64,000 nucleotides of DNA from Paradesertivirga superstes (lineage in GTDB: Bacteria; Bacteroidota; Bacteroidia; Sphingobacteriales; Sphingobacteriaceae): the NCBI RefSeq assembly GCF_037622515.1, contig NZ_JBBJCN010000001.1, positions 682,001 through 746,000 on the forward strand, read 5' to 3'. Under the pieces are notes generated by a model. The model ran no database searches and was not told the DNA's origin. It worked only from the letters and a program-made list of their open reading frames with translations. Shown piece after piece: positions 34,708 to 44,514 of this stretch (positions are counted from its first letter, which is position 1; every line of letters starts with the position of its first letter). Made by a program: the position numbers and the translations under genes.

Positions 34708-36384
34708 TTATTTTCCAAGTAAAGACACCACTGGCTCAATTAACTTTCTTGATGCAATAGCATCTAGGTGTAAGCCATCATCTGTCATAGTTTCCATATT
34801 CAAGCCTGGTGTTCTGAATCCGTTGACGAAAAGACAATTATTCCGCGAAGCAATCTTCATAAAAGCCCTACTCATAGTTTTCATTCGTTTGTCGCCGCCC
34901 GCATACTTTTCTGTAGCTTCGGCTTTAAGGCCATATGGAGGTGGAGAAATGATAACTATCTTCGCCTTACGAATCGTTTCATAGCTGGACGTTTGAATTT
35001 TTATAATCAATTTTTCTAAATTCTTTGGCACTTCTTTCTGGCGGTTCGCAAATACTGCTTTTCCATCATTGGTACCGAGTTGAAGTAGAATAAAATCATA
35101 CGGACGACTTTTAGTGTGTTCAGCAGCCATTTTAAGATTATTCTCAATTACAGCAAGAGAATTTAGGGTGCTGTCGCCAAGGTTAAGAAAACCGATAGTT
35201 CTACCCGATTTACTGATGTTGAACACCTCTGCATTCGGCATGGCGAGTTTTAATTGCTCAGGCCAGCTATGAATATAGGAACCATTACTGTCTCCAAGCG
35301 TTAGAATATTTAAGGATTTATCAGACAGCATAAGTGGCTGAGAATCGTTCAAAAGTTGATTCATTGCATAATCGGGCAGCATTTCGTGATCTCCCTCAAA
35401 TATGGTTAGTTCCACATTACCATATTTCTTTTTTAAATATATTTTTCGGTCGCCTATCTTTCCAAAAACACCCAAAGGTCGTCGATGCTCAAGAAGGTCC
35501 ACTTTCTCTTCCAATGAGACATAATTTAATTTATCTCTAACAGATAGGTCACTAAGCAATTTGTTATAGAAATTAATGGAGTGGGTGATCGGAACACTGC
35601 CTTGAAGTCCGTCATAAATACCAGCGAAAATAAAAACTTCGGAATCCTTAAGCTTCGATATGGGTGTATTCATGTAAAGGGGTGATTTCCTTCTCGCATT
35701 TTCAATATTAAATTCGTCTTTCGAACCTGTACAACTAAATATATCCGCCGCATATTTATTCTTAAGAATGGTACTCTCGTGAAACCAGGCTTCTAGGCTA
35801 GTTATTGAAGCCCATGCTGAGAACTTTTTGATTGTATGCCTTGAATTCATAAAGGTACTAAGTGTTGCATATCCCCCTCCGCTTACACCAATGACATAAA
35901 TTTTACTGATGTCGACATTGGCATTCTTTATAGCAAACGAGATCGCATCATCAATATCGGCTAGAGCAAGTTCGCTGGAACAAGCATTATCTGTCCTATT
36001 TGCACCACGAAAGTTGGGATGTATGTAGTTCAGGTCCATCCGCTTGCAGATTGGGGCCACCTCATCTTTCTGCCTGTAATCTCCGCTCCAGGTATGCAAC
36101 GACACAATGATGGGTTTGGGTTTACTTGCAAGGGTTTTATAGAAATAAGATTTCTGAATGGATGCGTCCTTGCTAGATTGAATTTCTACCACTTCAAATC
36201 CTGCTGGCCAAGTGGCATTTCTAGTATCGTCGAACTTAACGTATATTTCTCCACCTGGCTTCGCTATTAATGAATCTTTCGAAGTTACCTGCACCGGAGC
36301 TAAAACTCCAGGTCCTACCTTTTGTGCAAGGGAATTAACCGCAAACATTAGGTGTATAATTGTGCTAATAAATATGTATCTCAT
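34708..36384 (-). CDS. alpha/beta-hydrolase - SGNH esterase fusion
   Basis: 558 aa from the ATG at 36,384 (MRYIFISTIIHLMFAVNSLAQ, signal peptide); an upstream in-frame start at 36,435 gives no such peptide. Domain 1 (about 45-340) is an alpha/beta hydrolase with GVSGGGY near residue 166 and a late His in EGDHEML. Domain 2 (about 355-555) is an SGNH/GDSL esterase: GDSNGS near 360, GTNDG near 433 and the catalytic DGLHLD near 540. Two esterase folds in one secreted chain suggest double deacylation of an acylated pectin, which is inference. It is upstream of the sigma gene by 159 bp and on the same strand. Confidence 0.8.
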   Translation of the reverse strand: MRYIFISTIIHLMFAVNSLAQKVGPGVLAPVQVTSKDSLIAKPGGEIYVKFDDTRNATWPAGFEVVEIQSSKDASIQKSYFYKTLASKPKPIIVSLHTWSGDYRQKDEVAPICKRMDLNYIHPNFRGANRTDNACSSELALADIDDAISFAIKNANVDISKIYVIGVSGGGYATLSTFMNSRHTIKKFSAWASITSLEAWFHESTILKNKYAADIFSCTGSKDEFNIENARRKSPLYMNTPISKLKDSEVFIFAGIYDGLQGSVPITHSINFYNKLLSDLSVRDKLNYVSLEEKVDLLEHRRPLGVFGKIGDRKIYLKKKYGNVELTIFEGDHEMLPDYAMNQLLNDSQPLMLSDKSLNILTLGDSNGSYIHSWPEQLKLAMPNAEVFNISKSGRTIGFLNLGDSTLNSLAVIENNLKMAAEHTKSRPYDFILLQLGTNDGKAVFANRQKEVPKNLEKLIIKIQTSSYETIRKAKIVIISPPPYGLKAEATEKYAGGDKRMKTMSRAFMKIASRNNCLFVNGFRTPGLNMETMTDDGLHLDAIASRKLIEPVVSLLGK

Positions 36385-36977
36385 GAAATTCCTTACAGCC
36401 CCCACTAGATTCAACAAAAAGACGAAGTCCCCCACTTGACTAATTAAAAAACAATAGTTATCAGTATAAATATCTTGTTCTTACGGGTTTAAATAGTAGA
36501 TAAATACACTGCGCTAAATTAGGTTCCATTTCAAAATAACTTAGGGAAATTTGTACGGAATATCGAGTCTTATCGATCAGAACATGTAATACAAATGTTC
36601 CAAAACCTAAATTTTTGGCCACCCCTATTTTATTAACAGTAGAAAATGTGTAAAAATTTACAGGGTTTAACAAATGGAATCTTTATCTAAATATCTGCGA
36701 AATTTCATAAATAATGAGATGTTGTCCATCCCATTCCAGGCTAAAACTCCATGATTTTCCGTACGAAATAACTTGCGTTCTTAACTAGCAGCAAATAGCT
36801 TTACTAAGATAAAAGTTCCGAAGAATGACGGCACACTAAATCACCACAATTAATATCGTGCATTACAATTTTTGCAGTTAGTATCTCATTTGGTAGCCTG
36901 GCAATTGGAATTTATTTTCCTATATCCTGCATCCATTTCATATGAATTATTCACCAATCAATTTATAAACTAATAAT
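36385..36977. other. divergent intergenic region
   Basis: About 590 bp between the minus-strand esterase fusion and the plus-strand PL11 gene. No convincing gene is seen. It should hold both promoters. A TTTG at 36,889-36,892 followed 20 nt later by TATTTTCC loosely resembles the Bacteroidetes -33/-7 pattern upstream of the PL11 gene, but the match is weak. Confidence 0.4.
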
Positions 36978-39125
36978 ATGCAAACTAATTTTACTAGAAA
37001 CAGGCTACCCGGCCGCGTAAACCTAAAAAAAGCGCTACTCTTTGTAGCATTATTCTTCTCAACATTTTCCGGTTTTGCTCAAAAGCAAATGGAGAAACTA
37101 AATCGGGGGGTAGTAGCCATCAGAACGAGTTCATCACAAGTATACGTGGGATGGCGTCTATTTGGTACAGACCCTTCCACCATTGCGTTTAATGTGTACA
37201 GAGGTACCACTAAAGTAAATTCTACTCCCATTACCACCTCAACAAACTATGTAGATAATACAAGCACCAACAGTAACTATACGGTTCGTCCGGTAATTAA
37301 TGGTATTGAACAAACTGCCAGTGAGGTTGCAAGTGTGCCAAATACCGCATATTTAAGAATTCCTATTCAACAGCCCGCCGGAGGAACCACTCCTGACGGT
37401 GTTGCCTATACCTATCAGGCAAACGATTGTTCTGTTGCTGATTTGGATGGCGATGGAACCTACGACTATGTAGTGAAATGGGATCCCACCAACAGCAAAG
37501 ACAATTCTTTTGGCGGATATACCGGGAACCAAATCCTGGACGGTTACAAAATGGATGGGACACATTTGTGGCGAATTGATTTGGGTATAAATATTAGGTC
37601 TGGTTCTCATTATACTCAATTCATGGTCTACGATCTGGATGGAGACGGTAAAGCAGAGATTGCCTGTAAAACAGCTGACGGCACCAAAGACGGAACTGGG
37701 ACATTAATCGGAAGCGGAACAGCCGATTATAGAAATCAATATGGTTATATATTAACCGGACCTGAATTTCTAACCGTATTTAACGGCGAAACAGGGGCGG
37801 CAATGGCGACAACGAACTTTATCCCAGCTAGGGGGAATGTCTCTGATTGGGGCGATAGTTATGGCAATCGTGTTGATCGCTTTATTAGCACCATAGCATA
37901 TTTAGACGGAGTGCGACCAAGTCTAATTATGGGACGGGGGTATTACACTCGTATGGTGAGGGTGGCCTGGGATTGGAGAAATGGAGAACTTACTCAACGT
38001 TGGGTTTTTGATACAAATACTGCTTTTAGCAATTACGCAGGCCAGGGCAACCACCAATTGACTGTTGGAGATACAGACGGAGATGGCCGTGATGAAGTAT
38101 TTAACGGCTCTAGTGCGATAAATTATAATGGAACTGGATTCTGGAATAATGGATTGGGGCATGGTGATGCGCTTCATTTAAGTGACATGGATCCAGATCG
38201 TCCGGGGCAGGAACTTTGGCAGTGCTATGAGTCTCCAGGCAACAACGGAGGAATTGGGTTAGGATTACTTGATGCAAGAACAGGGGTTCCAATTTTCACT
38301 GTTGGTGGTTCTGGCGATATTGGCCGTGCTATGGCTGCCGATATTGATCCTGCTTATAAAGGATATGAACTGTGGGGAGCAACTGGCGGTCTCTATAGTT
38401 TGACCGGCAGAAGAATCACAAATAGTGTTCCATCAATGAATCATGCTATATGGTGGGATGCAGATTTGCAACGCGAATTGATGGACGGACCGGCTGTTGA
38501 CAAATGGGTACCAAAGTCAAGAGCAGAAATAAGACTTGTAACTTTCTACAATATTATATCTGTTGGAACCAATAACGACACAAAGAGAAACCCTTGCTTA
38601 ACAGCCGATGTACTCGGCGACTGGCGGGAAGAGGCTATTTTAAGAACAAGTGCTCAGGATGCACTAATTATATTTACAACGACAACTCCCGCAACAAACA
38701 GGATTTACACATTAATGCACGACACTCAGTACCGATGTCAGGTTGCTCAGCAAAACTCGGCCTATAATCAGCCTCCCCATCCAAGCTTTTATTTAGGTGG
38801 TGGAATGGCAACTCCTCCAAACCCCAATATTTATACAGTTGGTTCAACAACCATTGCCTCAGTTAAAAATAACTCTTCATTAATTCTAACGAACTTCGAA
38901 ATCCCTAATACTGCGGTTTCAATATATCCCAATCCTACAAATTCCACTTTCAAAATATCTGCTAAGGAAGATTTCAGTTATACTATCGTAAATAGTGTGG
39001 GTGTTGAAATTGAGAAAGGAAAAGGAAGAGATGAGGTCACCGCGGGTGCGGGTCTTATTCCCGGTGTATATTTTATAAAAATAATGGGGCAGCAAAACAA
39101 AACTCTTAAAGTAATTAAAAACTAA
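36978..39125 (+). CDS. PL11 rhamnogalacturonan lyase with T9SS sorting domain
   Basis: 715 aa. Signal peptide (ends SGFAQ), then a PL11 eight-bladed propeller that begins MEKLNRGVVAIRT and holds DLDGDG calcium-binding loops (DLDGDGTYDY, DLDGDGKAEI, DTDGDGRDEV), with GNHQLTVGD and HDTQYRCQVAQQNSAYNQPPHPSFY near the end. Residues about 645-715 form a T9SS sorting domain (SIYPNPTNSTFKIS...GVYFIKI). PL11 enzymes cut the rhamnose-galacturonate backbone of rhamnogalacturonan I by beta-elimination. The protein should be secreted or surface-attached. A second PL11 domain is in the protein at 45,216-49,841. Confidence 0.95.
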   Translation: MQTNFTRNRLPGRVNLKKALLFVALFFSTFSGFAQKQMEKLNRGVVAIRTSSSQVYVGWRLFGTDPSTIAFNVYRGTTKVNSTPITTSTNYVDNTSTNSNYTVRPVINGIEQTASEVASVPNTAYLRIPIQQPAGGTTPDGVAYTYQANDCSVADLDGDGTYDYVVKWDPTNSKDNSFGGYTGNQILDGYKMDGTHLWRIDLGINIRSGSHYTQFMVYDLDGDGKAEIACKTADGTKDGTGTLIGSGTADYRNQYGYILTGPEFLTVFNGETGAAMATTNFIPARGNVSDWGDSYGNRVDRFISTIAYLDGVRPSLIMGRGYYTRMVRVAWDWRNGELTQRWVFDTNTAFSNYAGQGNHQLTVGDTDGDGRDEVFNGSSAINYNGTGFWNNGLGHGDALHLSDMDPDRPGQELWQCYESPGNNGGIGLGLLDARTGVPIFTVGGSGDIGRAMAADIDPAYKGYELWGATGGLYSLTGRRITNSVPSMNHAIWWDADLQRELMDGPAVDKWVPKSRAEIRLVTFYNIISVGTNNDTKRNPCLTADVLGDWREEAILRTSAQDALIIFTTTTPATNRIYTLMHDTQYRCQVAQQNSAYNQPPHPSFYLGGGMATPPNPNIYTVGSTTIASVKNNSSLILTNFEIPNTAVSIYPNPTNSTFKISAKEDFSYTIVNSVGVEIEKGKGRDEVTAGAGLIPGVYFIKIMGQQNKTLKVIKN

Positions 39126-39149
39126 CATTAACCGGATTGGTGAATACAG

Positions 39150-39180
39150 GGAGTTAAGAATTTTCTTAACTCCTTTTTTT
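39150..39180 (+). terminator. intrinsic terminator of the PL11 gene
   Basis: GGAGTTAAGAA (39,150-39,160) pairs exactly with TTCTTAACTCC (39,163-39,173), followed by seven T. It starts 25 bp after the PL11 stop on the same strand. Confidence 0.85.
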
Positions 39181-39388
39181 ATGAATTGCTTAAAATTGCT
39201 TGAAGTATTAATTATTGAACATTTTACCAAACATGAAGGCCTATTGATGAACCACAGAATTGCTAACCCACTCTTTTATTAATTTTAATCGTTCAAAGAC
39301 CTCACCGAAAGATCGAAAGGAAAATATTTTTATCTAGTTGTACATCAGCAAGTCCCGTCCTACCCTTGGGCTTCATGAATAATACATC

Positions 39389-39571
39389 TCAAAACCATTT
39401 GTCTGATTCTTTATTAGGAGGAAGCCATTGTTCCAAGCCTTGCTTCCTTAAGCTTTCCTGCAGCAATAGTATCGATTTAGCGTAAGCGATAAGACTATCT
39501 ATTTTTCTTTTCGGATGATCCTTATTTTTACCGTTATCATACCAGCAAGGTGCAGGTTCCGTAGTTTGAGT
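39389..39571 (-). pseudogene. unidentified decayed gene remnant
   Basis: Minus-strand stretch of 60 codons without a start, running from a TAG at 39,572-39,574 to TGA at 39,389-39,391. It has protein-like composition (EPAPCWYDNG, then ALIAYAK-like helix SLIAYAKSILLLQE and EQWLPPNKESDKWF). Reading through the TAG adds more protein-like sequence (PSVNDSFK), so it looks like the 3' end of a broken gene. The family was not recognised. Confidence 0.3.
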
Positions 39572-39789
39572 CTATTTAAAGCTATCGTTGACAGAAGGGA
39601 ATGATAGCTCCGTTTCTAAATTTACATAGCTTTAATATTTCAGCCATCCATATCTGATTGCTGATGGTCACTACACAATACTTATTACGATCTATATCTT
39701 CTTCGGATGAGCTGCAGGCGGAAAAAACCTATCATATTCAGAACAATAGAGAACGAAACCTGATATATTATTTAGGGCCTTTATCAATT

Positions 39790-40540
39790 TACTATTTGTT
39801 TTTTACCGAGAAAATTGTGCGGAATAACTGTTTAAAACATCAAAAAGAAGACTACACTCCTTATACAATCAATTACTCCTTAAACCTATTTGGTATTAGG
39901 TAGAATATGGCAACTAAAAATCGAGAGATTGCTAAAACTATTAATGCAATTAAAGCCATGCTTCTCAATAGCATAGTTGCCCAGTAAATTTTTCTTTTCA
40001 TTTGAATAATTTTAATTAGTTATATAATGGTTTGGATAATTGGCATTCTAGATTATAGTTCACAAAATCAATTCACGATGCGAGGGATTCAGCAGAACCC
40101 TTAACAGTATCAATTTTGTTCTGAACATAATCATCAGTAAAGTTGGTGTCTCTAGGGATAATTTTACCGATAAAATTTTGCGGAATAACGGTTTAAAGCA
40201 TCCAAAAAGAGAGAATACATACCGTAAACCTTTGAACCTATTTGGTGAGATAGCTAAAATTATTATCCAATTAAAGCCATGCTTTTAAAAAGCATAGTTG
40301 CCCAATAATTCACATTGCAAGGTTTTGAGCAGAACTCTTAGCAGTATCAATCTTGTTCTTAATATAAACATTAGTACAGTTGGTGCATATAAGGAAATAC
40401 TACAGATAAAACTGAGGGAAATAATGGTTCAAAATGTTAGCAAGAGAATTACATGCTTTCTATATTCAATTACTCTTTTAAACCTATTTGCAATTAGGCA
40501 GAATATGGAAACTAGAAAGCGAGAGGTTATTGACTAAAAT
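39790..40540. repeat. degenerate tandem repeats carrying a tiny-peptide gene
   Basis: At least three diverged copies of one unit occur. The GCGGAATAA-type block is at 39,819, 40,180 and (degenerate) about 40,417; CAGTATCAAT is at 40,105 and 40,342; GCATAGTTGCCCA is at 39,971 and 40,292. Spacing is 237 bp between the last two copies and 320-360 bp between the first two. On the minus strand each unit has remains of a short hydrophilic ending (NKIDT-K-SA) followed by a hydrophobic micro-gene, intact only in the copy at 39,873-40,001. The rest of the 1.5-kb gap (39,181-40,626) shows only the gene remnant listed at 39,389. Confidence 0.7.
39873..40001 (-). CDS. putative 42-aa single-span membrane peptide
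   Basis: ATG at 40,001 to TAA at 39,873-39,875 encodes 42 aa beginning MKRKIYWATMLLRSMA, with a hydrophobic helix (about residues 16-36) between basic ends. Parts of the same peptide recur in frame in decayed neighbouring copies: YWATML-KSMALI near 40,290 and SRFLVSIFCLIANRFK near 40,500. Conservation of the amino-acid sequence across copies supports past translation. It resembles small hydrophobic peptides of tandem-repeat (type I toxin-like) loci in form only; no function can be assigned. Confidence 0.45.
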   Translation of the reverse strand: MKRKIYWATMLLRSMALIALIVLAISRFLVAIFYLIPNRFKE

Positions 40541-40626
40541 ATAATTTGTAAAGAGAGCGAGCGAGCCAAATACTAAAAAAAGACATTTTTCAAAGAAGTA
40601 TGTGTGTCTCCTCCATACTTTTCACC

Positions 40627-43600
40627 CTAAATATCTAATGCGCTGGACTTGACAAATTCTGATGGGGTGATTCCGAATTCAGCTTTAAAACATTTTCTAA
40701 AATAAGCTGCATCTGAAAAACCTATCATAAAAGAAACTTCATTTATGTTGAACTTTTTATCTTTTAAAAGTTGCTTTGACCGTTCTAATCTCATCTCCTT
40801 TATCAGCTCCGCGATACTCAAACCTGTCATTGTCTTTAATTTTGAATACAACTGAGTGCGTCCAAGTCCAACTACTTTACAGATATCGTCAACTGTAAAG
40901 TCAGGATTAGGTAGCTGTTGCTCTATACAAACCAAAACCCTTTTTAGCAGTTTCTCATCCGGAGATACAGGAATATCCCCGGAAGGCAGTAAGGATATTT
41001 CTTTCCTGTATTTTTCTTTTAATAGGTTTCTCGTAACAAGAAGTGATTTTATCCGTGCTGTTAAAAATAAAAGGTCGAAAGGTTTAGTAATGTAATCGTC
41101 GGCTCCGGTTTCAATACCCTCAATGCGATCTTCGATAGGTGATTTCGCTGTCAACAGGATTATTGGAATATGCGCTGTTTTTAGATCCGTCTTGATTTTT
41201 CTACAAAACTCCAGGCCATTCATCCCCTCCATCATTACGTCAGAGAGTATAAGATCAGGAAGCTCCTGCATTGCAACTGAAAGACCTTGAATTCCGTTTT
41301 CGGCTTCAAGTATTGAATAAAACCTTTCGAAATGCTCCTTCAGATATTTTCTCAAATATGGATCATCTTCTACAATGAGAATTAAGGGAAGTTTATCATT
41401 TATAAGCACTTTTTCAACTTTATTATTAAAAGAAGATACGGGCATAACTCGCAGCATACCATCGGTACCCGATTCGCTTATACTTTCAACTATATCTGGA
41501 AAATCATCGGTTGATAATTCAGCAGGCTGAATAGTTTCTCTCCGCATAGGAATTTCGACTTTAAAACATGTCTCACTTAAATTTTCTGTTAATTTGGAGC
41601 TATACGCGCTGATTGTACCTCCATGTAACTCTATTAGTCCTTTGCTGTATGCCAATCCTAAGCCTGTTCCGCTTTCGCTGCTAACTGATCCTTGTCTAAA
41701 GGGCTCGTAGATCAGCTCCATGTCTTCATCCCGGATCCCTTTTCCTATATTCACAATTTCGACTACAGCAAACTTGTCGACATTTGACTCCTTTATCCAT
41801 ATGGAAACCTTTATCGACCCAGAAGCCGTAAACTTCAACGCATTAACCAACAAATTGGCAATTACTTTTTCAATCTTATCTTCATCATAGTAAAAATTGC
41901 AGATAGGAGTACCAAGAACAAGTTCAATTCTAACATTTTTAATTTCTGCCAATGGCTTAAATCGAGAAATTAAGTTTTGTAGAAAGGACACAAGATTGCC
42001 GTTCTGGAGCCTTAACTCGATATTCCCTGTTTCTAATTTACGAAAGTCAAGCAGTTCATTAACTAATTTTAGCAAACGGCTCCCGTTGGTTTTCATTGTT
42101 ACTAGTTGTGTTAACACAAGGTGATTCCCATCAAACAGCTCCAATAGCCGATCGATTGGGGCGAGGATTAACGTTAGAGGAGTTTTTATTTCGTGCGATA
42201 TATTGGTAAAAAATTCAAGTTTATTCTGGTGAAGGTCATTTTCTTTCTCACGAATAAGTTCTTCATAAGCGAGCTTTGATTGCAATCGGGTAACCCGTGT
42301 GGAATAATAATGATACAAATAAGCGATAGCTACCACGATTGACGCATAAAATATGTAGGCCCATGTACTAGCCCAAAGCGGAGGATGAACCTCCATATTC
42401 AAAATTGCTGGTTTTAAATTCCATACACCATCGCTATTCGATGAAATAACTTTGAAAGTATAATTACCTGGTTCTAAATTCGAATACGTTGCAATCCTCC
42501 GATTGGCATCTGTTTGGACCCAATCTTTGTCAAATCCCTCTAATTTATAGGCATATTTATTGCTGTTGGGATTTGAATAATGCAAGCCAGCGAATTCGAT
42601 AGCAACACTTTTATCGTCGTAAGTAAGTTCAACCTTATTGGTAAGATATAATGGCTTGCGGAGTATTATTCTACCGTTAACTTTTTCGTTAATGCCAACT
42701 CTCCGATTTAGTATTTGTAGCTCTGTTAACACAGTATTGGGAACAGTTTTCTCTGGTATTATACTTTTTGGGTCAAAGGCATTAAAGCCGTTATTTCCTC
42801 CGAAATACAGTTTTTTAGAGACCCTGCTTCTATACACCGCGCCATCAGAAAACTCGTTACTTTGCAATCCATCTTGTAATGTATAATTTCTTACGTGGAA
42901 AGTTTTCCTGTTCAATTGAGAAATTCCCTTTTTATGGCTGATCCATAAAATCCCGTTACTATCTTCTGTAATTGCAGCGATCGATGACTTTGGAAATCCT
43001 CGCGCCGAAAGGTTTGTAAAGACGTTGGTTTGCGGATCATATCGATCCAGGCCGTTGCCGGTGCCGATCCAAATAATTCCTTCACTATCTTCATAAATGC
43101 TATAAATCCTATTATCACTTAGGGAATTAGAATCTGGGATGTGAATAAAATGCTTTAATACAACCACAGAATTTCCTGCAACTGGCTTCATAACAACTAT
43201 TCCCCCTCTCGATCCTCCTGTTCCCTCAGCTCCAGCCCAAATCTGTCCTTCACGATCCTGAACAACCACCCTCGAGTAAGTATCCAACAGCGAATTTATC
43301 GCCTCGAAATGTACAAAGGTGTTGGTAGCAAAATTGTATTTATAAATACCATCCCAGGTGGCAAAAAGCATATTATGCTCATTATCTTCTGTAATTCCAA
43401 AAACCGAAATGCCCTTTAGAATCTCGTTTGTAAAATCGCGAAATGCATTATTTGCTGAGTCGTAGTAATTCAGACCCACTTTTGTACCGATCCAAACCAG
43501 TCCCCTGCTGTCGCAATAAATGCTTCTTATCTGGTTGTCATTAATGGTATTGTTTCCACTTTTGACAATTTTACGATAACCCTTCCTTCCGATTACTGTG

Positions 43601-44397
43601 ATACCTTTATCTCTGGTCCCAATCCATAAATCACCTCCCTTATCTTCACATATTGCTCTAACATCATTGTCTATTATAGATTTTGAGCTTAATGGATTAT
43701 AATAAAAATGTTCGAAAGGCTTTAAACTTAAATTAGCCTTGTTTATGCCATTGCTAATAGTTCCTACCCAAAAAATATTATGATTGTCTTTATAAATATC
43801 AGTTACGTATGAATCATTCAGTGACCAGGGATCCACTACACTATGTCTGTAAACTTCCTTACTCTTTAAAAGCGCATTTGCTTCAACCAAAGAATTTGTT
43901 TTCAAGTCAATGCTCCAACTAAAGTCCTTGTAACTAAGCCTTAACGCTTCCACGTGCTTTCTGCGATTAGTGGAAGTTATGAATGACTCAGTAAGCTTAG
44001 ACCTTGGAATCCTGTCGAAATTATCATGCTCATAATTATAGCGGCATAATTCATCACCATTAAAAGTCCGTATCCAAATATTCTGATCTTTATCTTTGAT
44101 GATATTGTGAATTCTGTTATTGTTTATGCTCCGCTTGTCTTTAGGATCATATAAATAGGTTTTGAATGAATACCCGTCAAAACGACATAACCCATCCCAG
44201 GTTCCAAACCACATAAACCCATATTTATCCTTTATAATTCCATGAATTGTATTCTGAGCCAAGCCATCTTGAGAAGTGATATGCTCAAATTTCAAAACCG
44301 GGGTTTGTCCGTAAGAAAGTTTGAAATCACAAAAAAAACAGGATAACAGAAAACTAAAAAGAAAGGCTTTTTTAAATTTCAACATCGTAAACAACAC
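40627..44397 (-). CDS. hybrid two-component system regulator (HTCS)
   Basis: 1256 aa in one chain. Signal peptide; periplasmic Reg_prop propeller repeats (GFMWFGTWDGLCRFDG, DLWIGTRDKGI, LVWIGTKVGL, IIWIGTGNGLDRYD and others) to about residue 600; Y_Y_Y domain to about 675; membrane helix about 680-702; histidine kinase with phospho-acceptor H735 in ISHEIKTPL and HATPase blocks (VANLLVNALKFT, GTGLGLAYSKGL); receiver domain with D near 1052 (LILSDVMMEG); AraC HTH at the C-terminus. HTCS proteins sense a glycan fragment and switch on neighbouring PULs. Here it probably controls the PL11/T9SS genes around it. Confidence 0.95.
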   Translation of the reverse strand: MLFTMLKFKKAFLFSFLLSCFFCDFKLSYGQTPVLKFEHITSQDGLAQNTIHGIIKDKYGFMWFGTWDGLCRFDGYSFKTYLYDPKDKRSINNNRIHNIIKDKDQNIWIRTFNGDELCRYNYEHDNFDRIPRSKLTESFITSTNRRKHVEALRLSYKDFSWSIDLKTNSLVEANALLKSKEVYRHSVVDPWSLNDSYVTDIYKDNHNIFWVGTISNGINKANLSLKPFEHFYYNPLSSKSIIDNDVRAICEDKGGDLWIGTRDKGITVIGRKGYRKIVKSGNNTINDNQIRSIYCDSRGLVWIGTKVGLNYYDSANNAFRDFTNEILKGISVFGITEDNEHNMLFATWDGIYKYNFATNTFVHFEAINSLLDTYSRVVVQDREGQIWAGAEGTGGSRGGIVVMKPVAGNSVVVLKHFIHIPDSNSLSDNRIYSIYEDSEGIIWIGTGNGLDRYDPQTNVFTNLSARGFPKSSIAAITEDSNGILWISHKKGISQLNRKTFHVRNYTLQDGLQSNEFSDGAVYRSRVSKKLYFGGNNGFNAFDPKSIIPEKTVPNTVLTELQILNRRVGINEKVNGRIILRKPLYLTNKVELTYDDKSVAIEFAGLHYSNPNSNKYAYKLEGFDKDWVQTDANRRIATYSNLEPGNYTFKVISSNSDGVWNLKPAILNMEVHPPLWASTWAYIFYASIVVAIAYLYHYYSTRVTRLQSKLAYEELIREKENDLHQNKLEFFTNISHEIKTPLTLILAPIDRLLELFDGNHLVLTQLVTMKTNGSRLLKLVNELLDFRKLETGNIELRLQNGNLVSFLQNLISRFKPLAEIKNVRIELVLGTPICNFYYDEDKIEKVIANLLVNALKFTASGSIKVSIWIKESNVDKFAVVEIVNIGKGIRDEDMELIYEPFRQGSVSSESGTGLGLAYSKGLIELHGGTISAYSSKLTENLSETCFKVEIPMRRETIQPAELSTDDFPDIVESISESGTDGMLRVMPVSSFNNKVEKVLINDKLPLILIVEDDPYLRKYLKEHFERFYSILEAENGIQGLSVAMQELPDLILSDVMMEGMNGLEFCRKIKTDLKTAHIPIILLTAKSPIEDRIEGIETGADDYITKPFDLLFLTARIKSLLVTRNLLKEKYRKEISLLPSGDIPVSPDEKLLKRVLVCIEQQLPNPDFTVDDICKVVGLGRTQLYSKLKTMTGLSIAELIKEMRLERSKQLLKDKKFNINEVSFMIGFSDAAYFRKCFKAEFGITPSEFVKSSALDI

Positions 44398-44514
44398 GTA
44401 GGAAAGATAAATTTAAGTTTTATAATTAATGAACCACCTTAATTTTTTTCGAATTTAAAATCTATATCCACAGAAAGCCGAAAAAAGCCTCATCTTCCTT
44501 CTCAGACAACAACA

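Noticed and set aside
36461..36673. 70-codon minus-strand frame in the divergent gap
   Set aside because: No signal, motif or relative recognised; more probably promoter DNA.
39790..40540. CRISPR array
   Set aside because: Repeats are long (240-360 bp), diverged and few, with no short regular spacers or cas genes.
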